Of a DNA stretch of 23,522 nucleotides, positions 1 through 6,117 are shown piece after piece; position 1 is the first letter of the stretch; the number at the start of each line of letters is the position of its first letter. This stretch comes from Candidatus Parvarchaeota archaeon (lineage in GTDB: Archaea; Nanobdellota; Nanobdellia; Parvarchaeales; Parvarchaeaceae). The stretch lies in assembly GCA_023378805.1 (NCBI GenBank), contig JAMCSQ010000039.1, positions 1-23,522 of the forward strand. The letters run 5' to 3'. Made by a program: the position numbers and the translations under genes. The notes below the pieces were generated by a model that had not been told where the DNA came from, searched no databases, and was given only the letters and a program-made list of their open reading frames with translations.

Positions 1-2
1 CG

Positions 3-311
3 GCAGGGGAATCCAATCTGGGATATATAAGGCTTGGCTTTAATACCGGTGGAGAGTTTGGGCTTGTCTATTTTAAAAAACCGGAAATAAAAGTGTACAG
101 GTATATAGACAAAATATTCCATCCGGTTAGTGGAATTATTGATAATATGTTCATAAAAACCAATTTTTGTGCCACCACTGGGGAAATGGAAAGAATATAT
201 TTAATGTGCAGCGATCCAAAGGCGCATAAAAGGGAGTTTGTCGATTTTTTCCTCAATCTTTATCACAATATATATATAATAAAAGTGGCGTTACACTGGA
301 TGAATATATAA
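3..311 (+). CDS. 3' end of an unrecognised gene
   Basis: The frame is open from the first codon of the window to a TAA at 309-311, so the gene starts outside the window; about 102 residues are visible. A GTG at 93 could be an internal start, but the frame upstream of it is fully open, which favours a longer gene. The visible part is aromatic-rich with no cysteine motif or clear membrane segment. It includes the stretch YRYIDKIFHPVSGIID and a helical tail with KREFVDFFLNLYHN. I do not recognise the family. It lies outside the left copy of the direct repeat (372-396), so it may be resident chromosome rather than island DNA. Confidence 0.45.
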   Translation, partial: AGESNLGYIRLGFNTGGEFGLVYFKKPEIKVYRYIDKIFHPVSGIIDNMFIKTNFCATTGEMERIYLMCSDPKAHKREFVDFFLNLYHNIYIIKVALHWMNI

Positions 312-371
312 AATAATTATTATATTAAACAGCCGATATAAAGAGAACTAATAATTACTTTGTATTATACT

Positions 372-396
372 AATACACTTGTCTATCTACTGTTGT
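372..396 (+). repeat. Left copy of 25-bp direct repeat
   Basis: The core CACTTGTCTATCTACTG at 376-392 is identical to 4424-4440. Extended to 25 bp, the two copies differ at two positions. It lies in the non-coding gap 312-562, which otherwise shows nothing recognisable except a possible TATA element for the gene at 563. Confidence 0.75.
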
Positions 397-413
397 GCAG
401 TAGATGAACAAGT
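377..413. repeat. 37-bp near-palindrome containing the direct-repeat core
   Basis: The left arm 377-392 (ACTTGTCTATCTACTG) and right arm 398-413 (CAGTAGATGAACAAGT) are reverse complements except for two adjacent bases, around a 5-nt centre. The arms look like terminal inverted repeats placed end to end, such as an IS junction or MITE remnant. A partial third copy of the right arm, TGCAGTAGAT, occurs at 4314-4323 downstream of the broken transposase gene. Confidence 0.7.
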
Positions 414-562
414 ACAATTCTGCCAATGAAACTCATAAAATGCTTCTAATAAGCTGCTGGTTGAGGTTTATGCAATAAAGCCCCTGTAAAATATGGTTTA
501 ATTTTCAACTTAGAAATGCCAATTATGGAAACTGGTTTTAAAGCCTATTTTCTAATAAAATT

Positions 563-1303
563 ATGGATGGAATAGGCAATAAGCTGGTTCCTTTGGGAGG
601 TTATCCTAAAGAGCTACATGAAAAAGCAATAGAAATGTGCAAACAGGGATACAAAAAGGCAAAAATAGCGGAGATTTTAAGAGTGGGAAGGACTACTGTA
701 AGAAGATGGACCAAAACTGGTAGTAATACTTACCTTAAACCACATTCTCTAGAGGAAAAACAGAAAGCTATAGATTTGGTTAGCTCGGGGATAAGTAGGA
801 AAGAGGTTTCAGATAGACTTGGAATAAGCTATTTTACTATAGTTTACTGGTGCAGAGGGATAAACACTTGGAGTAAGCATCCTTCTTATCCTACAATTTT
901 AAAAAGAAAGGCAAGGAAAATGGCAAGATCTAGCATTACGAAAAGAGAGGCTGCTGGTATGCTTTGTATTTCTTATAATATGTTGTGTTCTTGGACTGCT
1001 GATATACACAATTCGAATAGCAGACTGACTGGAGCCGCCGAGAAGATACTTGCGGAAGTGGTAGAAAAGGGCTATTTCTTCCCAAAACCTAAACAGTTGA
1101 ATATCTGCAGGATTCTTAAGCAAGATGTTGGTCTTAGACTGGCTAGGTTAAACGGCAAGTGGATACTATACGAACTTAGCAACAAAGAAACGGCAATGAA
1201 AGCGATGCTAGAAAAAAGTAAGATGAATTATTTAAGTAGACAGAGATTATCTAATTTAAAGTTATTATTTTATGGATCCAACATACGAGGAAAAAGTGAC
1301 TGA
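563..1303 (+). CDS. Protein with three tandem helix-turn-helix units
   Basis: This 246-residue protein carries three HTH units of the homeodomain/transposase type at about residues 19-50, 65-97 and 113-145. Each ends in a conserved tryptophan (W49, W96, W144), giving a 47-48-residue period. Examples of the recognition-helix region are VGRTTVRRW and GISYFTIVYW. A basic C-terminal part (about 155-215) may be a fourth, winged DNA-binding unit. There is no DDE, serine or tyrosine recombinase catalytic signature, so it is more likely a DNA-binding regulator or accessory factor of the island than a transposase. The ATG at 563 follows a TTTTAAAG element about 24 nt upstream. Its 3' end overlaps the next gene by 32 nt, suggesting translational coupling. 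The exact family is unknown. Confidence 0.7.
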   Translation: MDGIGNKLVPLGGYPKELHEKAIEMCKQGYKKAKIAEILRVGRTTVRRWTKTGSNTYLKPHSLEEKQKAIDLVSSGISRKEVSDRLGISYFTIVYWCRGINTWSKHPSYPTILKRKARKMARSSITKREAAGMLCISYNMLCSWTADIHNSNSRLTGAAEKILAEVVEKGYFFPKPKQLNICRILKQDVGLRLARLNGKWILYELSNKETAMKAMLEKSKMNYLSRQRLSNLKLLFYGSNIRGKSD

Positions 1304-1925
1304 AATCTATGTAAACAAGGATTTGTACGAGTTTAGTATGTCGGAATTCAATAGATTCTGGAAATTCCTAGAGCAAAAACAAAAGGAAAAAGAGTCTATT
1401 CCAGAATTGAAAAAAGAACTCAATATTTATGCGGTTTTAGGTGATTCTTTTCAAAGATTTCAGGAAGCGTGTCGTTCCTTAGGATACGATTTGCCAATGT
1501 CAACGTGTATAATGTGCAGGGGTTCCATAGATTCTATTATTATAAATATCTGTGATTATTTAGAAGAACATCGTAATAATAAAAGTAGCTGGAGCGAGGA
1601 TGAAAACTGGGAAAGAACCATTAAACCCGCTGCCATAAATTGGAAACTGCTTAAATCGGAGGAGCTAGAAGACATTAACACAAACATACGTAAATACGGC
1701 AGTATCGCCGTTCATCAAAGTGCTTATAACAAAAATTACACAACGAAATTAAATGAATGGGTATCTATTATGCAAGATGAAAAAAGACGGAAAGAGGAAT
1801 TCTACAAAGTACCAGAATACTTGTTTACTGTACCAAACACCGCAAAATTAGTCTTGCAAAAGACAAACAACTATCTACAAAGGATAATAACAAACCTAAT
1901 TGAATCTAAATATGGACAAGTATAA
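1272..1925 (+). CDS. DUF4145/HEPN-like protein (tentative)
   Basis: This 217-residue soluble, helical protein has no membrane segment. Around residues 72-95 is LPMSTCIMCRGSIDSIIINI, and around 123-149 a segment ends in IRKYGSIAVHQ (R140 to H148). This order recalls DUF4145 proteins, where an 'aavvlsRralE' helix is followed by 'iR..GN.aaH', a HEPN-like arrangement seen in defence-associated proteins. The match is by eye only. The family's usual Asn after Gly is Ser here. The gene overlaps the triple-HTH gene by 32 nt and the two are probably one transcription unit, which makes a regulator/effector pair plausible. An unrelated helical protein cannot be excluded. Confidence 0.5.
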   Translation: MDPTYEEKVTEIYVNKDLYEFSMSEFNRFWKFLEQKQKEKESIPELKKELNIYAVLGDSFQRFQEACRSLGYDLPMSTCIMCRGSIDSIIINICDYLEEHRNNKSSWSEDENWERTIKPAAINWKLLKSEELEDINTNIRKYGSIAVHQSAYNKNYTTKLNEWVSIMQDEKRRKEEFYKVPEYLFTVPNTAKLVLQKTNNYLQRIITNLIESKYGQV

Positions 1926-2342
1926 ATAACATAATTTAATTAATTTCTATATATGCATAAAGTTGCTTTTAATTATATATTCTAAGCAAGTGCACCTATT
2001 ACTGGAAATGTAAACCCCAGGATTGTTATCAGAATTAAAATAAGCGGTATGCTATTAGCCAATGAAAGTCCAATTGACCCTGCGAATACTAGGTAGTCTT
2101 ATTTATTGCTTATAAAGTCGCTAGAGAGAGAATAACGTCAAGATTTATATCTGTAAGATAAAAATTATAGATTCTTTAGCTGGAGAGATTGGAACTATCG
2201 ATCAAACGTTATAGCAAATTAATAATAATGTGATTGTACAAAAATAGATATCTAGATAGGAACAGTGATATCGTATAAATAATATAGAACAAATTAATAT
2301 AAGATTCTTATGTTTTTATAGAATTATTAACTTTAATATATA
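1926..2342. other. AT-rich non-coding stretch with decayed coding remnant
   Basis: No intact gene is visible in these 417 bases, which are strongly AT-rich. The only coding-like signal is the short minus-strand remnant at 1982-2098. The end of the stretch, near 2318-2342, is very AT-rich (ACTTTAATATATA before ATG 2343) and can serve as a promoter for the next gene. Confidence 0.5.
1982..2098 (-). pseudogene. Remnant of a membrane-protein C-terminus
   Basis: Read on the minus strand, this stretch encodes a hydrophobic segment (GSIGLSLANSIPLILILITI followed by GFTFPVIGALA) and then a TAG at 1984-1982. Immediately upstream in frame is a TAA (2101-2099), and there is no start codon context. The clean hydrophobic, helix-forming composition in otherwise non-coding DNA suggests the tail of a transporter-like membrane protein left behind by decay or rearrangement. 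It is too short to name a family. Confidence 0.35.
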
Positions 2343-2804
2343 ATGATAAAAATTCCCCAAAAGATGAAAGATGTTGCAAGTAGGATCTATCCTTTAGGAT
2401 ATTACATTATGGAAGCTTGGATTGATAAAAGAGAATGGGGAGACCAGTATTCTGATGCAAAAGACTTGCGAAAAGAACTATCTTTAACAGATAATGATAC
2501 AGTATGCGATGCTTATATAAAAATCAAACCCCCCACTGGAAACTCAGTATCTATTTTACTCGAAATTACAGGGGCTAGAGAGAAAGACATTAATAAAATG
2601 CTCGATCAACTAAAAGAAACATATAAAATTATTATAACGAAAGATAAAGACATAGATTATAGTGTTATACATGGTGCTAATATTCAATTACCATTTAAAG
2701 CAGAAAAAAGTGATTACGAAAATAGAAAGATTTTAACTGTTTTAGGTAAAGAGCCTAAATTAACTTCAAGTGGTTCAAAAAGTATTAAAGTATTTGTAGT
2801 TTAA
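2343..2804 (+). CDS. Orphan protein, first gene of a two-gene cassette
   Basis: This 153-residue protein is of no family I recognise. The middle section alternates strand-like and helix-like stretches: VCDAYIKIK, then SVSILLEITGA, then a charged helix DINKMLDQLKET, then YKIIITKDKD. An acidic residue, a strand with E-x-T, a helix containing Q and another strand are loosely reminiscent of a PD-(D/E)xK nuclease core, but the usual lysine is Thr. I treat this only as a hypothesis. Codon use is very AT-rich. The next gene begins 7 nt downstream, so the pair is probably co-transcribed. In an island context such a pair could be a defence or toxin-antitoxin module, but nothing in the sequence proves that. 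Confidence 0.6.
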   Translation: MIKIPQKMKDVASRIYPLGYYIMEAWIDKREWGDQYSDAKDLRKELSLTDNDTVCDAYIKIKPPTGNSVSILLEITGAREKDINKMLDQLKETYKIIITKDKDIDYSVIHGANIQLPFKAEKSDYENRKILTVLGKEPKLTSSGSKSIKVFVV

Positions 2805-2811
2805 TGTTTAT

Positions 2812-3672
2812 ATGGCAATATATATTTCATTAAAGAAGAACGAAAAAACAAGCTTGGCAGATAGAATTACAAGTACAATACAATTTTCAAAGAGACTTCT
2901 CAGTCAATATAACTTTATGGAATCCTCAGCAAAGATATATGAACTAGTTAGAATTGAACAAGACAGCGAAACTTTTGATGTTGAAGATTTAAATGTAGGT
3001 CAAAAAATAGCAAATAGAATAGCTAGCTTGAAACGAAGTAGTTATGGGGTGGTTATAAATGGAAAAATCTATATTGATAGCAAAATATTCCATCCATTTA
3101 TAGATATCCTACCACCGAATCGTTCTCAGTACTATGATTTCATCATAGATGTCTATGAAAACGCTTATGCAAGCACATTAGAAGATTTAAATAAATACAC
3201 TAATTTATATGAAAGAATAGAAAAAATAATTTTGAGTTATAATAAAGAATACAAATCAAATAAAAATTTATTAGAAATAAAAACCGCGATAGTAAGTGAC
3301 TATTTCAAGCAGTACCACGATATAAAAGATTGGACATATTTTTTCTCAAAAAATGTAGAGGAATTAATTTTACTTGTATTCTTTAACGACAAAGATCTTA
3401 AAAATAGATTATATTATGCTCCCAGTTTTAATCGCACCAAAACATTATTTAATTTTGACGGTTACAGATTAGCGATAGCAAAGGCTGCACAGACCCATAA
3501 AGTTGCGATTAAAACTGGGAGCATATCCTTATCACCACAAAAAGAAGATGCAATGAAAGGTTTTGTGAATGAAATTACACAGATTACTAAGAAATTAATA
3601 AAGACTACAAATGTAACAAAGGAAGAACAGATAGAAAAATATGAAAAAGCCTTAAAAGAGATTAACTATTAA
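2812..3672 (+). CDS. Orphan protein containing a perfect 22-bp inverted repeat
   Basis: This 286-residue soluble, largely helical protein is rich in Lys, Ile, Tyr and Asn, with no recognised domain. Strand-like residues near the middle (GVVINGKIYID) are followed by long helices, and the C-terminus is a charged helix (EEQIEKYEKALKEI). It starts 7 nt after the preceding gene and is probably translated from the same message. Its most unusual property is at the DNA level: 3415-3436 and 3504-3525 are perfect reverse complements, coding for YYAPSFNR and VAIKTGSI in the same protein. Base composition matches the rest of the AT-rich island and not the ribosomal genes. Function unknown. Confidence 0.6.
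   Translation: MAIYISLKKNEKTSLADRITSTIQFSKRLLSQYNFMESSAKIYELVRIEQDSETFDVEDLNVGQKIANRIASLKRSSYGVVINGKIYIDSKIFHPFIDILPPNRSQYYDFIIDVYENAYASTLEDLNKYTNLYERIEKIILSYNKEYKSNKNLLEIKTAIVSDYFKQYHDIKDWTYFFSKNVEELILLVFFNDKDLKNRLYYAPSFNRTKTLFNFDGYRLAIAKAAQTHKVAIKTGSISLSPQKEDAMKGFVNEITQITKKLIKTTNVTKEEQIEKYEKALKEINY
3415..3525. repeat. Perfect 22-bp inverted repeat with 67-nt spacer
   Basis: The arms 3415-3436 and 3504-3525 are exact reverse complements (core GCTCCCAGTTTTAATCGC and its complement). Both arms lie in the coding frame of the gene at 2812-3672. In RNA they would form a long hairpin. In DNA they could be inversion sites or a protein-binding palindrome. If the 67-nt spacer were inverted, the reading frame would meet a stop about 12 codons into the inverted segment. 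Confidence 0.85.
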
Positions 3673-3856
3673 TACACCAAATAGCACAGATCAAATTAAT
3701 GTTAATTTTGTTTTACTACGATATTTTAGTTTGATATATATGCAAATAAACTTAATATTGATGCCATTTTTTAGTATATTTTAAGAAAAATTTTTAGTTT
3801 TTGCGTTATTTAGTGTAGTAAGTTTGTCATGTTGAGATTTATATCCAGTTAGATAA
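3673..3856. other. AT-rich non-coding stretch before transposase remnant
   Basis: No gene is seen. Near the start is an imperfect palindrome CAAATTAA-TG-TTAATTTTG (about 3694-3712) followed by TTTTACTACG. It could act as a terminator-like or operator element behind the orphan cassette, though the support is weak. Confidence 0.3.
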
Positions 3857-4240
3857 CTAGATTATATAATTCCAGGAAATTTTGAAAGGCTCTCATTTTT
3901 AATTCTACGATTAGGTAAGAAAGGACCGATGAAGATAGCCACCAGCTTGGAAATAAGGAAAGATGATGTAGCTTTCGTAAAAAATCTGCCGGAGTTATAT
4001 TCAAAGCGCTGGACTATTGAAACAGGTTATAGAGACAAGAAAAGGAATGCATTTGCAAGGACAACCAGCACTGACTATACAGTTAGGTTCTTTTATTTCG
4101 CTTTCTCTGTTATGCTTTACAACGCATGGAATAGCGTTAAATACTTATTGGTATTAGAGGCAGATTTAGGAACGATAAAAAAGAAGTTAATAACCTTACT
4201 CTCATTTATACAGGAAATATACAGCATGGAGATTACCTAA
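3857..4240 (+). pseudogene. Truncated IS4-type DDE transposase (C-terminal part)
   Basis: The frame is open from 3857, just after a TAA at 3854, to the stop at 4238-4240, with an internal ATG at 3929. The segment YSKRWTIETGYRDKK fits the IS4-superfamily signature Y-(2)-R-(3)-E-(6)-K exactly and supplies the third catalytic acid (E). The following 'ARTTS..YTVRFFYFAFSVMLYNAW' region is typical of this transposase type in archaea. The N-terminal two thirds, with both catalytic Asp residues, are missing, so the protein cannot be active. The deletion probably occurred inside the AT-rich stretch immediately upstream. The fragment supports a mobile origin for the island. Confidence 0.8.
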
Positions 4241-4419
4241 TAATCAATGTTATCAAAAAAATAACAAAAGCTTAGCGCAAGCTATCAACATTTTTCTAAA
4301 AAAAGCATATCTCTGCAGTAGATCTTTCAAAATCGGCAGATAAAAACGATTTTATATTAGGATTACCTTATCGAATGATATAAAATAATGCTTAAAATAC
4401 TGTAACAGATACCCATTAA
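4241..4419. other. Non-coding flank of the transposase remnant
   Basis: No gene is seen. A hairpin-forming AAGCTTAGCGCAAGCTA lies near 4268-4284. A partial copy (TGCAGTAGAT, 4314-4323) of the right arm of the 377-413 palindrome is present, which may mark the original 3' end of the IS. Confidence 0.35.
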
Positions 4420-4444
4420 AATTCACTTGTCTATCTACTGCTGT
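4420..4444 (+). repeat. Right copy of 25-bp direct repeat
   Basis: It is identical to 376-392 over the 17-bp core (4424-4440) and has two mismatches over 25 bp. It ends about 10 bp upstream of the TATA-like element of the 5S rRNA gene. Confidence 0.75.
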
Positions 4445-4450
4445 AAAAGT

Positions 4451-4464
4451 TAAGCTTTTAAATG
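4451..4464 (+). promoter_or_regulatory. TATA-box region of 5S rRNA gene
   Basis: The sequence TAAGCTTTTAAATG places a TTTTAAA box around 4456-4462, about 25 nt before the predicted 5S start near 4481-4484. That is the usual archaeal TATA-to-start distance. The position is inferred from spacing. Confidence 0.5.
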
Positions 4465-4480
4465 AAAATCTTCTAAATAG

Positions 4481-4599
4481 AGTTGATAGCGTCCATAGGC
4501 CAGCGGCAAATCCCGTTCCCTTTTCGAACACGGAAGATAATCGCTGGTGCGTCTTATGAGTACTTCGTAAAAGAGGGAAAGTAAGTTGGCGCTACACTT
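4481..4599 (+). rRNA. 5S ribosomal RNA
   Basis: The diagnostic internal block CCCGTTCCCTTTTCGAACAC followed by GGAAGATAATCGCTGG matches the conserved 5S segment (consensus CCCGTTCCCATTCCGAACACGGAAG, then TTAAG). The CCATAG motif follows helix I at 4493-4498. Closing helix I pairs 4487-4493 (TAGCGTC) with 4588-4594 (GGCGCTA), with one G-U pair. Length is about 119 nt, normal for 5S. The exact ends are estimated from helix I and the TATA spacing. No 16S or 23S sequence is nearby, so the 5S is unlinked, as in several archaea, and sits directly upstream of a ribosomal protein operon. A short antisense reading frame over it is spurious. Confidence 0.88.
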
Positions 4600-4610
4600 T
4601 ATATATAAAA

Positions 4611-4620
4611 GCTTAAATAC
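4611..4620 (+). promoter_or_regulatory. TATA box of the uS13 operon
   Basis: AAAGCTTAAATAC, with the box CTTAAATA at 4612-4619, lies about 28 nt upstream of the uS13 ATG at 4644. There is no Shine-Dalgarno before that ATG, so the operon mRNA is probably leaderless. The same CTTAAATA box occurs before uS10. Confidence 0.6.
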
Positions 4621-4643
4621 TTTATTAGGCATCTTATTCGTTT

Positions 4644-5186
4644 ATGCAAGCAAACAAACATAGTAATAAACCTGCAAAGGAACCGCAGAAAAAAGCGGCA
4701 GATACGCAGGAAAGAAAGATAGTAAGGATTGCAGATACCGATTTAGATGGCAGTAAGAGAGTGAGGGATCTTTTGAGATCAATAACAGGTATAAGTTTCT
4801 CATATTCAAACGCTCTGATGAAAGTATTAAAAATACCGGAAGAAAAGAAGCTGCAGGATTTGGATGAAAAGCAGCTGAATGAATTGAAAGAGGCATTATC
4901 CAATCCTTTCAAGTACAAGATACCGCACTGGCTTTTCAACTGGAAGAGGGATGAGGAAACCGGTTTAGATTATCATCTTTTAAGCAATGAACTAAGGTCA
5001 AAGACTACACTGCAGATACAGAAGATAAAGACAAGCAGGTCATATCGTGGTTACAGGCATTCCTTTAACTATAAGATGAGAGGCCAGAAGGTAAGGTCAA
5101 GAGGAGCCAATTTCCACGGAAGGGTAGGCAGTTCACTTGGTGTTATAAAGAAGAAGGAGCAGCCGCAGGCCGGAGCTAAGAAGTAA
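4644..5186 (+). CDS. rps13: Ribosomal protein uS13
   Basis: Small-subunit head protein that contacts the P-site tRNA and bridges to the large subunit. The 180-residue protein opens with a lysine-rich extension of about 24 residues, then the conserved core from IVRIADTDLDGSKRV (residues 26-40). It carries the helix-two-turn-helix region and the C-terminal RGYRHSFNYKMRGQKVRSRG block that binds 16S rRNA and tRNA. The length is a little above the usual archaeal ~150 because of the N-terminal extension and the Lys/Gln/Ala tail. It is the first gene of the archaeal uS13-uS4-uS11-Rpo3 operon. The stop is followed 2 nt later by the uS4 ATG. Confidence 0.96.
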   Translation: MQANKHSNKPAKEPQKKAADTQERKIVRIADTDLDGSKRVRDLLRSITGISFSYSNALMKVLKIPEEKKLQDLDEKQLNELKEALSNPFKYKIPHWLFNWKRDEETGLDYHLLSNELRSKTTLQIQKIKTSRSYRGYRHSFNYKMRGQKVRSRGANFHGRVGSSLGVIKKKEQPQAGAKK

Positions 5187-5188
5187 TT

Positions 5189-5719
5189 ATGGGAACAGCA
5201 AAAAGACCGTCAAAGAAATACACATCACCTTTAAGGATATGGGATAAGCCAAGGATAGAAAGGGATAAGGTATTAAGAAACAAATACGGCTTTAAGAACA
5301 AAAAAGAGCTGTGGAAAGTAGAATCACAGCTTAGAAATCTCAGGCTTAGAGCTAGGGAGCTTGTAGGTTTGAAGGCTTTGAATCTGGGCCAGGAAGAGGA
5401 AAAAGAGTTCATAGCAACGTTAAGCAAGCGTGGATTAGTAAGCAGTACAGCAAGCGTAGATGATGTTCTTGAATTGAATCTAGAGAATTTAATGGACAGG
5501 AGATTGCAGACATTTGTTTTGAAAAAGGAGATGGCAAGAAGCATAAGAGAAGCAAGGCAGATAATAACACATAGGCACATACTTGTAGACGGAAAGACAA
5601 TAGACAGTCCTTCTTATATGGTTAAGAAAGAGGAAGAAGATAAGATAGAATTCGCAGAATCATCACCGTTATCCTCTCCGACACACCCCGTAAGAGCTAA
5701 AAAGGAGGAAAAACAATAA
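5189..5719 (+). CDS. rps4: Ribosomal protein uS4
   Basis: Primary 16S rRNA-binding protein that nucleates assembly of the 5' domain of the small subunit. Of 176 residues, the N-terminal part (1-60) has the archaeal signature of basic residues and RLRARELVGLKAL. The S4 RNA-binding domain spans about 103-150, including DRRLQTFVLKK and ARQIITHRHILVDGKTI. The C-terminal tail is acidic/polar and ends in Lys-rich residues. It starts 2 nt after uS13 and is followed 6 nt later by uS11, so translation is likely coupled. Length and order are normal for archaea. Confidence 0.96.
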   Translation: MGTAKRPSKKYTSPLRIWDKPRIERDKVLRNKYGFKNKKELWKVESQLRNLRLRARELVGLKALNLGQEEEKEFIATLSKRGLVSSTASVDDVLELNLENLMDRRLQTFVLKKEMARSIREARQIITHRHILVDGKTIDSPSYMVKKEEEDKIEFAESSPLSSPTHPVRAKKEEKQ

Positions 5720-5725
5720 TAGTTT

Positions 5726-6115
5726 ATGGAAAGAGAAAAAGTAGGAATAGCGCACATCTATGCTACAATGAACAATACTATCATACACGTTACAGACTTA
5801 AGCAATGCATATACATTTTCAATAAAGAGCGGCGGATCCCAGGTAAAAGCTGATAGATTAGGTTCATCTCCAAGAGCGGCAATGGATGCTGCAAAGAAAG
5901 TAGCAGAGGAAATAACGGCAAAAGGAATAAGAGATGTTTATGTTAAGGTGAGAGCAGTCGGGGGGATAGGATCAAAGACGACGGGGCCGGGAGCAAGGCC
6001 GGCCATAAAGGCATTGGAAAGGAGCGGCGTTAATATTTTAAACATAGAGAATGTAACGCCGGTACCGCATGATGGCTGTAAAAGAAAAGGCGGAAGAAAA
6101 GGAAGAAGGATGTAA
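5726..6115 (+). CDS. rps11: Ribosomal protein uS11
   Basis: Small-subunit platform protein near the E-site/mRNA exit. The 129-residue sequence has all hallmark segments: VGIAHIYATMNNTIIHVTD at the start, SGGSQVKADR, TGPGARPAIKALERSG (about 86-101) and the basic C-terminus TPVPHDGCKRKGGRKGRRM. The length is typical of archaeal uS11. It lies 6 nt after uS4 and 2 nt before rpo3. Confidence 0.97.
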   Translation: MEREKVGIAHIYATMNNTIIHVTDLSNAYTFSIKSGGSQVKADRLGSSPRAAMDAAKKVAEEITAKGIRDVYVKVRAVGGIGSKTTGPGARPAIKALERSGVNILNIENVTPVPHDGCKRKGGRKGRRM

Positions 6116-6117
6116 AC

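Larger units (their letters stand above)
372..4444. mobile_element. Putative decayed genomic island bounded by 25-bp direct repeats
   Basis: Two direct copies of AATnCACTTGTCTATCTACTGnTGT (17 bp of it identical without a break) lie at 372-396 and 4420-4444. Between them are AT-rich DNA, genes I cannot tie to housekeeping families, a broken transposase, a membrane-protein fragment and long non-coding stretches. The right copy sits immediately upstream of the 5S rRNA promoter. No integrase was recognised. The repeats may therefore be integration sites, remnants of IS ends, or both. The left copy is also one arm of a palindrome, as expected if an IS left end and right end were juxtaposed. Island status is inference; the repeats are seen directly. 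Confidence 0.5.

Noticed and set aside
63..71. CTTGTCTAT, resembling the direct-repeat core
   Set aside because: Only 9 bp, inside the open frame of the first gene, with no extension of the match.
110..124. 15-bp exact match CAAAATATTCCATCC also at 3081-3095
   Set aside because: Within expectation for AT-rich DNA over this length, and the surrounding protein sequences do not align further.
4450..4632. Minus-strand frame of 60 codons
   Set aside because: It is antisense to the 5S rRNA, whose conserved blocks and helix explain the sequence.
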